A DNA stretch of 7,668 nt from an uncultured cyanobacterium (GCA_903819605.1 CAIJEA010000397.1:1-7668), one strand, 5' to 3'. Shown: positions 1 through 6,604, counted from the stretch's first letter. Made by a program: numbers and translations. The notes: generated by a model from the letters alone, not told the origin.

Positions 1-109
1 ATTGCTTCGCAATGCTTTCAAAAATTTTCTTGTGGTTCGTCCGATCGGTAATTGCTGTAATCCCGAAGATGATTTACATCAAAAAGCCCGACAAACTATA
101 TATTACTTT

Positions 110-140
110 TTGATTCCAAAATCAAAGCAGGTGTTATAAT
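110..140 (+). promoter_or_regulatory. Promoter of feoAB with extended -10
   Basis: TATAAT at 135-140 is a perfect sigma70/SigA-type -10 box. It is preceded by TG one base upstream (132-133), giving a full extended -10, TGTTATAAT. The best -35 candidate is TTGATT at 110-115 (4 of 6 matches), with a 19-base spacer that is longer than ideal; an extended -10 often compensates for a weak -35. Transcription would start near 147, leaving a leader of about 37 bases before the feoA ATG at 184. The promoter is inferred from sequence alone. Confidence 0.72.
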
Positions 141-155
141 TGCGAATAATTATCA
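141..155. promoter_or_regulatory. Fur box (iron-responsive operator)
   Basis: The 15 bases TGCGAATAATTATCA match the 7-1-7 Fur consensus TGATAATnATTATCA at 12 of 14 defined positions; the right half is perfect and the left half is 5 of 7. The site begins directly after the -10 box and covers the predicted transcription start, so bound Fe(II)-Fur would block RNA polymerase. This is the expected arrangement for a ferrous iron uptake operon that is repressed when iron is plentiful. Confidence 0.7.
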
Positions 156-183
156 ATATAGTACATTGCATCTGAAGGATTCT

Positions 184-429
184 ATGTCTAATACCCATCT
201 TAACGATCTCAAGGCAGGTCAATCCGCAACTATACTAGCAATCCATATCGAGAAAGGACTTCAACACCGCTTCAGTGCATTAGGATTGCGTTGCGGTCAA
301 AAGATACATGTGCTACGCCAAGGTTGGATGCAAGGTCCGTTACATGTGCAGGTGGGTATGACAGAGTTGATGCTGCGTCGTTGTGATGCTCGCCATATTT
401 CTGTAGCTGCGATCGGAGAAGCCGCATGA
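184..429 (+). CDS. feoA: FeoA, ferrous iron transport protein A
   Basis: This small cytosolic protein of 81 residues has an SH3-like fold and is thought to modulate the FeoB iron permease, although its exact role in the family is unsettled. The family signature is visible: an opening phrase around L9-G12, the RFSALGLRCGQ stretch (residues 29-39) with the conserved LGL-x-x-G, and a C-terminal V-x-V-G-x-T-E-L-x-L-R-R strand (about 55-66) followed by A-R-H-I. Length is normal for FeoA. An in-frame TTG at 166 would add six residues, but the ATG at 184 is preferred: GAAGGA at 174-179 is a Shine-Dalgarno-like site four bases upstream, and that start gives the usual N-terminus. The stop overlaps the feoB start (ATGA, 426-429), which implies translational coupling. 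The Fur box and promoter lie immediately upstream. Confidence 0.9.
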   Translation: MSNTHLNDLKAGQSATILAIHIEKGLQHRFSALGLRCGQKIHVLRQGWMQGPLHVQVGMTELMLRRCDARHISVAAIGEAA

Positions 430-2219
430 GACAGATTGCAGTTCTGGGAATGCCCAACACAGGCAAATCAACTTTTTTTAATAGATTTACTGGATCTCAT
501 GCCCATATTGGTAACTGGCCGGGGATTACAGTCGATCTAATGATGGCGGAAGTTAAAGTAGGTAACGAGTTGACTGAAGTTGTCGATTTGCCAGGAATTT
601 ATGACCTGCGGGGATTTTCTGAGGACGAGGCAGTAGTGCGATGTTTTTTAGAGAAGACACAACTTAATTTAGTCCTAATTATTCTCAATACTACACAAAT
701 AGATCGCCAGATGATTTTGCCTTTGCAAGTTAGGCAATTAGGATTACCAGCAGTACTACTACTTAACATGGCTGATGAGGCAAGTAGATTTGGGGTGAAG
801 GTACAGCCCGATGTATTAGCTCAGCGTTTAGGAATCCCCGTGCTGCCCATCAGCGCTAAATACGGAATGGGCTATCAAGCGGCGATCGCCTCAATTACCG
901 AATCGCTCCAGCAACACCACAATTTAGTTCAAGTTGAAGGACTAGAAGAAAGATTGCTTAACGATCGACAACTCGCCGATGAACTTAAGGAAATCCTTAA
1001 TGGTGCTGTGCAAATGCCCTTAAGGCTTTCGGATCGGTGGACTAGTGGTCTCGATCGGATTTTGCTACACCCGTTGCTAGGTTTGCCAATTTTCTTCGGA
1101 GCCATGTATCTGATCTTTCAAGCAATCTATGCGATCGGTACTCCATTGCAAAAATTGCTTGGAAACGGACTGGACTGGTTCAAGGGTATTGCTTTAGACC
1201 CATTGCTTGCGCCATTACCTGCCTTTGTGAAAGGATTTCTAATCGAAGGTTTGTATGGCGGCATCGGTACTGTTGCGGCTTTCCTGCCTGTTATTTTTCT
1301 CTTTTTTCTTTGTATGGCGATCGTCGAGGATAGTGGCTATCTATCCAGAGCCGCATTTTTGATGGATGCCCTAATGGAGAGATTGGGTTTAGATGGGCGA
1401 TCGTTTGTAATGTCACTGATGGGTTTTGGCTGTAACGTACCCGCAATTTTAGGAACGAGGGTAATGCGATCGCCAGGACTGCGAATGCTGTCAATGTTGA
1501 TAATTCCCTTTTCCTTATGTTCGGCTCGGTTAAACGTATTTATGTTTATGGCTACGGCGCTGTTTGCTCCCGATCAGTCAGCCAAAGTCATCTTTAGTTT
1601 ATATGTATGTAGTTTTGCGGCGGCGTTGCTCACGGCAGCTCTCTTTAAAGGTAAATTTTCTAGTCAAGAGCCGTTGGTGCTAGAACTGCCGCCCTATCGT
1701 TTCCCGACAATGAAGCAAATTTTGATCCGCGCTTGGTGTGAGGTAAAGCATTTCTGGATCTGGTCGCGGAAATTCATTGTTTTTGGTGTAATTGCCATTT
1801 GGCTCTTGAATAATCTCCCGACAAATGTACCTACAGCCAGTGCTCAAACACTCTCAGGCATGATTGGTCAGGCTTTACAACCATTGTTTGCGCCGCTCGG
1901 AATCAACCCACAGCTTACGGTTGCCTTGTTTTTTGGCTTTATTGCCAAAGAGATTGTGTTAGGAGGACTAGCGGTCATCTATGGTCAAGGAGAGGGGGGC
2001 GATTTGGCGGCGGCGATCGCTCAACAAATTGATTGGGTACAAGCATATAGTTTTATGTTGTTCACGTTGCTTTATGTACCTTGTTTATCAACGGTTGCTG
2101 TAATTAAGAGTGAGTCAAAAAGCATCAAATTTGCGATGTTATCTGTAAGCTGGTCGCTTGGATTGGCTTGGCTTACGAGTTTTATCTTTTACCAAGCTGC
2201 AAGGTTATTGGGTTATTGA
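426..2219 (+). CDS. feoB: FeoB, GTPase-coupled ferrous iron permease
   Basis: This inner-membrane Fe(II) transporter has 597 residues. The N-terminal G domain (about 1-165) shows G1 GMPNTGKST (8-16), G2 around T35 in GNWPGITV (29-36), G3 DLPG (54-57), G4 NMAD (114-117) and G5 SAK (143-145). Asn11 of the P-loop is present; in studied FeoB proteins this residue supports potassium-stimulated GTP hydrolysis. A helical spacer runs to about 214, then the membrane part follows. It contains both Gate regions: G-C-N-V-P with Cys336, C-S-A-R-L with Cys365, the KEIVLGG segment (K508-E509), and P-C-L-S-T with Cys553. These conserved cysteines line the proposed iron path. The protein is about 170 residues shorter than E. 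coli FeoB, as in other cyanobacterial versions, and has no visible FeoC-like or C-terminal extension. It overlaps feoA by four bases and should share its Fur-controlled promoter. No clear terminator follows. Confidence 0.96.
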   Translation: MRQIAVLGMPNTGKSTFFNRFTGSHAHIGNWPGITVDLMMAEVKVGNELTEVVDLPGIYDLRGFSEDEAVVRCFLEKTQLNLVLIILNTTQIDRQMILPLQVRQLGLPAVLLLNMADEASRFGVKVQPDVLAQRLGIPVLPISAKYGMGYQAAIASITESLQQHHNLVQVEGLEERLLNDRQLADELKEILNGAVQMPLRLSDRWTSGLDRILLHPLLGLPIFFGAMYLIFQAIYAIGTPLQKLLGNGLDWFKGIALDPLLAPLPAFVKGFLIEGLYGGIGTVAAFLPVIFLFFLCMAIVEDSGYLSRAAFLMDALMERLGLDGRSFVMSLMGFGCNVPAILGTRVMRSPGLRMLSMLIIPFSLCSARLNVFMFMATALFAPDQSAKVIFSLYVCSFAAALLTAALFKGKFSSQEPLVLELPPYRFPTMKQILIRAWCEVKHFWIWSRKFIVFGVIAIWLLNNLPTNVPTASAQTLSGMIGQALQPLFAPLGINPQLTVALFFGFIAKEIVLGGLAVIYGQGEGGDLAAAIAQQIDWVQAYSFMLFTLLYVPCLSTVAVIKSESKSIKFAMLSVSWSLGLAWLTSFIFYQAARLLGY

Positions 2220-2670
2220 TAAATAGGGCTTACTGAAAAAGGTATGAACAGTTGAATTAAATTGTTTTCAAGGATCGCAAAAATTGGTAAAGTGCAAGAA
2301 ATAAGCCAAAAAACAAATAAAACCCTTGTACCAATAAGATTTTATGTGCCGACGTTCCCCAAAAGGACAGCTATTATTCGCGAACTTCTATCTTCCATTT
2401 AGTGGAAAACTGTCAGGAGAGAATCGATGGGTAAGGTTAGCTGAACTAATACCATGGGGAAGTTTTGAGAATGAATATGAATAACAATTCACTCAAGGAG
2501 AAGGCGGACTAGTCAAGAGCTTTTGGATGCCACTGGCAGCAATGATCATCAAAGAGAAATGAGGAACAGGTGATGAAGAGACGGTAGAACAGATATTTAT
2601 GTACATCTACTTAATAATCGTCTCTTGTGCTTTCTGCTATTGTTGTGTCTGAGGTTTATATACATCAAAA
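2220..2670 (+). mobile_element. Insertion sequence remnant in feoB-tas gap
   Basis: These 451 bases between feoB and the aldo/keto reductase contain no intact gene and no HIP1 site. The central part (2344-2595) is a decayed transposase fragment, described separately. Positions 2220-2343 are AT-rich and non-coding and may hold the left end of the element, perhaps starting near AGGGCTTACTGAAAAA at 2225. No complementary copy of that stretch is found near 2600-2670, so the right end appears lost and neither boundary is certain. Positions 2596-2670 hold nothing I recognise. No convincing terminator for feoB or promoter for the downstream gene is seen here. Confidence 0.5.
2344..2595 (+). pseudogene. 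IS5-like transposase N-terminal fragment, broken
   Basis: Reading from the ATG at 2344 gives a protein strongly resembling the start of IS5-like cyanobacterial transposases with a DUF772-type N-terminal domain. Recognisable pieces are FYLPFSGKLSGENRW, RLAELIPWGSFENEY, KSFWMPLAAMIIKEK and GTGDEETVEQI. The frame is interrupted by TAA at 2482-2484 and TGA at 2560-2562, yet homology continues in the same frame across both stops, so these are substitutions rather than frameshifts. After 2595 the expected continuation (usually an R-E-N-P-Y-L-Q phrase) is missing and the whole catalytic DDE domain is absent. The piece therefore cannot make a working transposase. The family assignment rests on remembered sequence patterns; IS5 versus another group of the IS4/IS5 superfamily is less certain than its transposase nature. 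Confidence 0.8.
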
Positions 2671-3723
2671 ATGGAATACAAGAGACTTGGGTTAAGCCAG
2701 CTCGTGGTTTCTGAACTTTGTTTGGGGACAATGACCTATGGACAACAAAACACGATCGCAGAAGCCCATGAACAACTAGACTATGCGATCGCTCAGGGGA
2801 TCAACTTTATTGACACAGCGGAAATGTATCCAGTGCCGCCAAAGGCGGAGACTCAAGGCAAAACTGAGCAATATATTGGTGAATGGCTAGCGCAGCCACA
2901 TATTAAGCAACAACGAGATAAGTTGATTATTGCTACTAAAATTATTGGCACTGGTCGAAATTACAAATGGCTGCGTGACGATGCGATCGCGGCGCTTAGT
3001 CGTAAAAATATTTTGCAAGCGGTCGATGATAGTCTAAAGAGATTACAAACTGACTATATCGATCTTTATCAAATCCATTGGCCCGATCGCAATGTGCCAA
3101 TGTTTGGTCAAGTTGCGTTCGATCCCAAGAATGAGCGCGAAATTGTCTCAGTTTCAGAGCAATTAGAAACTTTTGCAGAATTAATTAAAGTAGGCAAAAT
3201 TCGCCATTTTGGAGTCAGTAATGAAACTCCATGGGGTATTTGTGAATTTAGCCATACGGCTAAGCAACTAGATTTACCGAAAATTGTATCGATCCAAAAT
3301 GCCTATAGTTTGCTGAATCGCACCTTTGATAGCGCTCTTGCTGAAGCCTGTTATCGAGAACAGGTGAGTTTATTAGCTTATAGTCCCCTAGGTTTCGGAC
3401 ATTTATCAGGGAAATATGTCCATGGTTCGCCATCAAATACAAGAATTACTCTATTCCCTAACTTTGGGCAGCGCTATCAAAAGGTTAATGTTCATGCAGC
3501 GACCACAGAATATATGGCGATCGCGCAAAAATACAATTTGTCGCTGTCTCAATTAGCGTTAGCATTTGTGCGAAGTCGTTGGTTTGTTTCCAGTACAATT
3601 ATTGGCGCAACCTCAATGGAACAACTTAAAGAAAATATCGACAGTGTAAATGTTCAGCTAAATGCTGAGATTTTGACAGAAATCGACCAAGTCCACTCTC
3701 GATATTTTAATCCCGCGCCTTAA
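2671..3723 (+). CDS. tas: Tas-like NADP(H)-dependent aldo/keto reductase
   Basis: This soluble oxidoreductase of 350 residues belongs to the aldo/keto reductase superfamily and closely resembles E. coli Tas along its whole length (Tas is about 346 residues). Shared landmarks are the LGTMTYGQQN start, the EMYPVPP and ETQGKTE phrases after the active site, S-L-K-R-L-Q-T-D-Y, the GVSNET segment, SIQNAYSLLNR, LLAYSPLGFG-LSGKY and the final IGATSMEQLKENI cofactor-binding region. The catalytic tetrad is intact: Asp48, Tyr53, Lys90 and His136. It should reduce carbonyl compounds with NADPH on a TIM-barrel fold; the natural substrate is unknown, and Tas was named for complementing a tyrosine auxotroph. 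The ATG at 2671 matches the family N-terminus although no Shine-Dalgarno sequence lies close to it. It stands alone between an IS remnant and a hairpin. Confidence 0.9.
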   Translation: MEYKRLGLSQLVVSELCLGTMTYGQQNTIAEAHEQLDYAIAQGINFIDTAEMYPVPPKAETQGKTEQYIGEWLAQPHIKQQRDKLIIATKIIGTGRNYKWLRDDAIAALSRKNILQAVDDSLKRLQTDYIDLYQIHWPDRNVPMFGQVAFDPKNEREIVSVSEQLETFAELIKVGKIRHFGVSNETPWGICEFSHTAKQLDLPKIVSIQNAYSLLNRTFDSALAEACYREQVSLLAYSPLGFGHLSGKYVHGSPSNTRITLFPNFGQRYQKVNVHAATTEYMAIAQKYNLSLSQLALAFVRSRWFVSSTIIGATSMEQLKENIDSVNVQLNAEILTEIDQVHSRYFNPAP

Positions 3724-3739
3724 ATTGATAGCGATCGAG

Positions 3740-3772
3740 AGGCTAAGCAGGCGCTTAGTGCCTACCTAGCCT
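3740..3772. repeat. Imperfect inverted repeat after tas
   Basis: AGGCTAAGCAGGC (3740-3752) and GCCTACCTAGCCT (3760-3772) pair at 11 of 13 positions with two A-C mismatches and a 7-base loop. A competing shorter hairpin, CTAAGC (3743-3748) with GCTTAG (3753-3758) and a 4-base loop, uses some of the same bases. The structure starts 17 bases after the tas stop. It could stop or stabilise that transcript, but no run of T follows, so it is not a standard intrinsic terminator; it may instead be a copy of a dispersed palindromic repeat. Confidence 0.6.
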
Positions 3773-3812
3773 TAAAACAATAACCCTTGGCTCGACTTTT
3801 AGCCTTAGCATC

Positions 3813-5624
3813 ATGAAAATGACATACCATAAAACGCTAATCTCCCTTCTTGCCGTTAGCTTCAGCCAATTCCTAATTGCTGATGGCGCTCCTTCTGCGA
3901 CCGTACCTGATAATGGAACTGTAATTCAGTTAAATGGACAACCTTGGTCAGGACGTTGGCTCAGAAAGTTGGAGCAAGGGCAGCAAAACTTGTATGTGCA
4001 AGAAGACTGGCTGACAGGTGGTTTGGGGGTTCAGATGATGGATTCAGAAAACGCCGATCGCCAGAGGGCAAAGTGGTTTTCTAGTCCCACATTTTCGAGG
4101 GTGACTTTTGATAGCACGGGTAGATTTCGCTATCTCGATCTCACGCCATTTGCCGATCAATGGCGGACTGAAATTGCAGGAAATACTCTTAATATCTATA
4201 CACCTGATGCCATAATGCAAGCTGTCAGGCGAGGCAAGCAACCTTGGGGCGATCGCATTGTCATTGACCTCAATCGTCGCACCCCTTGGCGAGTTAGTCA
4301 GCAGGGTAATGTAATTAGCTTGGTCGTATCGGCTGATGTTGCGGCCGATGTGCCAATTGGGACGAATGCGATCGCTGGAAATTTGATCAAATCAGTTACT
4401 GTACAGCCGCAGGGTAAATTAACCCTGATTCAGATCCAAACCAATGAATCAATTAATCCTGCGATCGAATTGCTAAGCAGTCCCACTCCCCGCATGGTGA
4501 TCGATCTGCGCCGTGACTATGTGCCACCGAGCTTAACTGTGCAATGGGCGGAAGGATTGCGAAGGATTGAAAAAATCATCGAAATTCCCAATAATCCTAA
4601 GACAGCTAAAGATCCGAAGACAATTAAGTTCTCAGTTACGGCTTTAGAAGTCGATCTTAAGCAACCCAGATTAAAATTGCGTCCAATTTGGAGTAATCCT
4701 GATGGCTCACCAAATGGAACTTTAGGTTTGCTTCCTGTTCCACAAATGGTAGAAAAAGCTCAGGCTGTGGGTGCAATTAATGGAGGATTTTTTAATCGAA
4801 TTCGGCAGTTACCCGTTGGAGCGATTAGAGAAGGAAATCGCTGGATTGCTGGTACTGCTCTAGTTAGAGGTGCGATCGCATGGAATGAAAAGGGTGAAAC
4901 TCTGATCGATCGCCTCAACTTCACTGAGGAAATCAGCACCGCCAATCAGCAGAAAATTGTCCTTACTAATCTCAATAGTGGTTATGTCCAAAGAGGAATT
5001 GCTCGCTATACTCCTAACTGGGGAAGCGGATATACGCCGCTAACTGAAAATGAGCTACTTATTGTGGTTCGGGGCGATCGTGTCGTCGCTCAATACCAAG
5101 GGGGTGCAGTCGGAGTGGGGATGGTTGCGATTCCTAATGACGGGTATCTTTTAGTTGCAAGACAAGATCCTGAAGTTGCGAAACAATTACCTGTTGGGAT
5201 GACTGTTCGCGGTCGTCAAGCATTTATCCCTGAGAAGTTTGCTAATTTCCCTAACTTGATTGGGGCGGGACCACTTCTACTAAAAAATGGAACGATATCT
5301 CTTGATGGAAAGTTAGAGAAATTCCAAGCTGGCTTTGATACACAAGCTGCCGATCGCAGTGCGATCGCTACTACTAAAGAGAAAGGTAAGCTTCTGCTCA
5401 CGACAGTTCAAGCTGCACCCGATGGACTTGCACCTAATCTGCTCCAAACTGCGGAAGTTCTCAAAAAGCTCGGTGCGGTTGACGCACTCAATCTTGATGG
5501 TGGTAGTTCTTCAACTCTTTTTCTCGGTGGTAATATTCTCAATCGCTCGGTAACTGAGATTGCTCCTGTTCACAATGCAATCGCGATTTTCATCTCTCCA
5601 CCTCCCGCTAAGCCTCAATTCTAA
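3813..5624 (+). CDS. Secreted phosphodiester glycosidase (NAGPA domain)
   Basis: This is a 603-residue exported protein. A basic start (K2, H6, K7) and a hydrophobic stretch to about residue 23 look like a signal peptide, possibly cut near A-D-G-A. Residues about 35-240 form a beta-rich N-terminal part of uncertain family, with two similar phrases, R-I-V-I-D-L-N-R (148-155) and R-M-V-I-D-L-R-R (227-234), that recall AMIN-type cell-envelope binding modules. The C-terminal half (about 290-598) is a NAGPA/DUF2233 domain, shown by AINGGFF (321-327), an I-G-A-G-P-L-L phrase, R515-S-A-I-A-T-T and LDGGSSST (561-568). In this family the domain removes sugars from phosphodiester linkages; the mammalian member uncovers mannose-6-phosphate. 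The bacterial substrate, perhaps a surface or capsular glycan, is unknown. No strong ribosome site precedes the ATG at 3813; another in-frame ATG is at 3819. The next gene starts 30 bases downstream on the same strand. Confidence 0.85.
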   Translation: MKMTYHKTLISLLAVSFSQFLIADGAPSATVPDNGTVIQLNGQPWSGRWLRKLEQGQQNLYVQEDWLTGGLGVQMMDSENADRQRAKWFSSPTFSRVTFDSTGRFRYLDLTPFADQWRTEIAGNTLNIYTPDAIMQAVRRGKQPWGDRIVIDLNRRTPWRVSQQGNVISLVVSADVAADVPIGTNAIAGNLIKSVTVQPQGKLTLIQIQTNESINPAIELLSSPTPRMVIDLRRDYVPPSLTVQWAEGLRRIEKIIEIPNNPKTAKDPKTIKFSVTALEVDLKQPRLKLRPIWSNPDGSPNGTLGLLPVPQMVEKAQAVGAINGGFFNRIRQLPVGAIREGNRWIAGTALVRGAIAWNEKGETLIDRLNFTEEISTANQQKIVLTNLNSGYVQRGIARYTPNWGSGYTPLTENELLIVVRGDRVVAQYQGGAVGVGMVAIPNDGYLLVARQDPEVAKQLPVGMTVRGRQAFIPEKFANFPNLIGAGPLLLKNGTISLDGKLEKFQAGFDTQAADRSAIATTKEKGKLLLTTVQAAPDGLAPNLLQTAEVLKKLGAVDALNLDGGSSSTLFLGGNILNRSVTEIAPVHNAIAIFISPPPAKPQF

Positions 5625-5654
5625 GTATCTAGTCCCATTACCCCACCCTTTCCA

Positions 5655-6530
5655 ATGGCTAATCTAAAACATCGGCGATCGCAGAATATTGCTGGCGACT
5701 TTTATGTAGATAGTAGTTGCATCGATTGCGATACCTGTCGTTGGATGGCTCCAGAAATCTTTGACCATCAAGATTCACAATCAGCCGTTTACAACCAACC
5801 ACAGGATCGATTACAAAGAAGCAGAGCTATGCAAGCATTGTTATCTTGTCCTACTGCATCGATTGGTACTCTCGAGAAACCGACAGATATCAAGGCTATC
5901 CAAGAGCAATTCCCTCTGTTAGTTGCTGACAATGTCTATCATTGTGGTTATCATGCTGAGAGTTCCTATGGTGCGGCGAGTTACTTGGTTCAACGTCCCG
6001 AAGGAAATATTCTGGTGGATTCTCCTCGTTTTGCACCATCGCTTGTGAAACAAATTGAGAACATGGGTGGAATTCGTTATATGTATCTCACCCATCGTGA
6101 TGATGTTGCCGATCATGAGAAGTATCACCAACATTTTCAGTGCGATCGCATTCTCCATATTGACGATATTTCCACAGGAACCAAATCTGTAGAAATTCAA
6201 TTACAAGGTGTGGAACCTTATCAATTAGCTGCTGATGTGTTGATAATTCCTGTTGCTGGACATACAAAAGGACACACGGTTTTACTCTATCAGGAGAAGT
6301 TCCTATTTAGTGGCGATCATCTAGCATGGTCAGCCGATTTGCAGCAACTTCTGGCTTTTCGGAATGCTTGTTGGTATTCGTGGACAGAACTGGGTAAGTC
6401 GATGGCAAAGTTAGCAACTTACAATTTTGAATGGGTACTTCCTGGTCACGGTAGAAGATTTAATAGCGATCGCGCTACTATGCAGCAACAAATGCGTAAA
6501 TGCCTCGAATATATTGATAGATTCTCCTAG
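5655..6530 (+). CDS. 4Fe-4S ferredoxin/metallo-beta-lactamase fusion protein
   Basis: This is a 291-residue cytosolic protein with no signal peptide. Residues 15-72 form a small ferredoxin-like domain with Cys22, Cys25, Cys28 and then Cys65-Pro, which would bind one 4Fe-4S cluster. Residues about 95-285 are a metallo-beta-lactamase fold. Its metal motif reads T-H-R-D-D-V-A-D-H (146-154), with two extra residues compared with the usual H-x-H-x-D-H and Asp149 where the second histidine is expected. Further candidate ligands are His203 in GHTKGH, Asp221 in SGDH and His265 in PGHG. Cyanobacteria and plants carry similar fusions, as far as I recall, but I know of no established reaction; electron transfer to a bound metal or substrate is a reasonable inference from the cluster. 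The start agrees with the family N-terminus, and no Shine-Dalgarno site is visible. It may be co-transcribed with the glycosidase gene 30 bases upstream. Confidence 0.85.
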   Translation: MANLKHRRSQNIAGDFYVDSSCIDCDTCRWMAPEIFDHQDSQSAVYNQPQDRLQRSRAMQALLSCPTASIGTLEKPTDIKAIQEQFPLLVADNVYHCGYHAESSYGAASYLVQRPEGNILVDSPRFAPSLVKQIENMGGIRYMYLTHRDDVADHEKYHQHFQCDRILHIDDISTGTKSVEIQLQGVEPYQLAADVLIIPVAGHTKGHTVLLYQEKFLFSGDHLAWSADLQQLLAFRNACWYSWTELGKSMAKLATYNFEWVLPGHGRRFNSDRATMQQQMRKCLEYIDRFS

Positions 6531-6536
6531 AATGTT

Positions 6537-6604
6537 TTATAGCGGTTTGTAAATGAGTGCGTACTCATACAAAAAATCAATTTACCGTAGGCAAACCGCA
6601 ATAA
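6537..6604. repeat. Nested inverted repeat, MITE-like, between convergent genes
   Basis: The ends TTATAGCGGTTTG (6537-6549) and CAAACCGCAATAA (6592-6604) are complementary at 12 of 13 positions. Inside, GTAAAT (6549-6554) can pair with ATTTAC (6580-6585), and ATGAGT-GCGT-ACTCAT (6553-6568) forms a perfect 6-bp hairpin with a 4-base loop. The element fills most of the 94 bases between two convergent genes. No T-run follows the inner hairpin on either strand, so it is not a classic terminator, though it could still end or protect both transcripts. Its compact shape suggests a small non-coding mobile repeat. Confidence 0.65.

Noticed and set aside
12..113. Short frame of 33 codons at the left edge (ATG at 12, TGA at 111-113), open to the window start
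   Set aside because: No recognisable family, no ribosome site, and too short to judge; it could be the tail of an upstream gene, but nothing supports this. The small ATTGC-TTC-GCAAT palindrome at 1-13 lies at the edge and cannot be interpreted.
272..466. Minus-strand frame of 64 codons over feoA
   Set aside because: Lies opposite the well-supported feoA and the start of feoB, with no family resemblance or ribosome site.
1291..1494. Minus-strand frame of 67 codons within feoB
   Set aside because: It is antisense to conserved FeoB gate sequence and has no features of its own.
2240..2270. Possible terminator just after feoB (GAACAGTT...AATTGTTTTC)
   Set aside because: Pairing is AT-rich and interrupted, with no GC stem or proper T-run.
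5335..5553. Plus-strand frame of 72 codons inside the glycosidase gene
   Set aside because: It overlaps the catalytic NAGPA region in another frame and has no family resemblance.
5919..6200. Minus-strand frame of 93 codons within the ferredoxin/MBL gene
   Set aside because: Antisense to the conserved metal-motif region; its composition looks like a reading-frame shadow.
5655..6530. Iron-uptake role for the ferredoxin/MBL protein because feoAB is nearby
   Set aside because: It is more than 3 kb from feoB with unrelated genes and an IS remnant between, and no Fur box is seen near it.
6553..6582. Intrinsic terminator at the ATGAGT/ACTCAT hairpin
   Set aside because: The stem is short and AT-rich; an A-run, not a T-run, follows on the plus strand, and the minus strand has its T-run on the wrong side.
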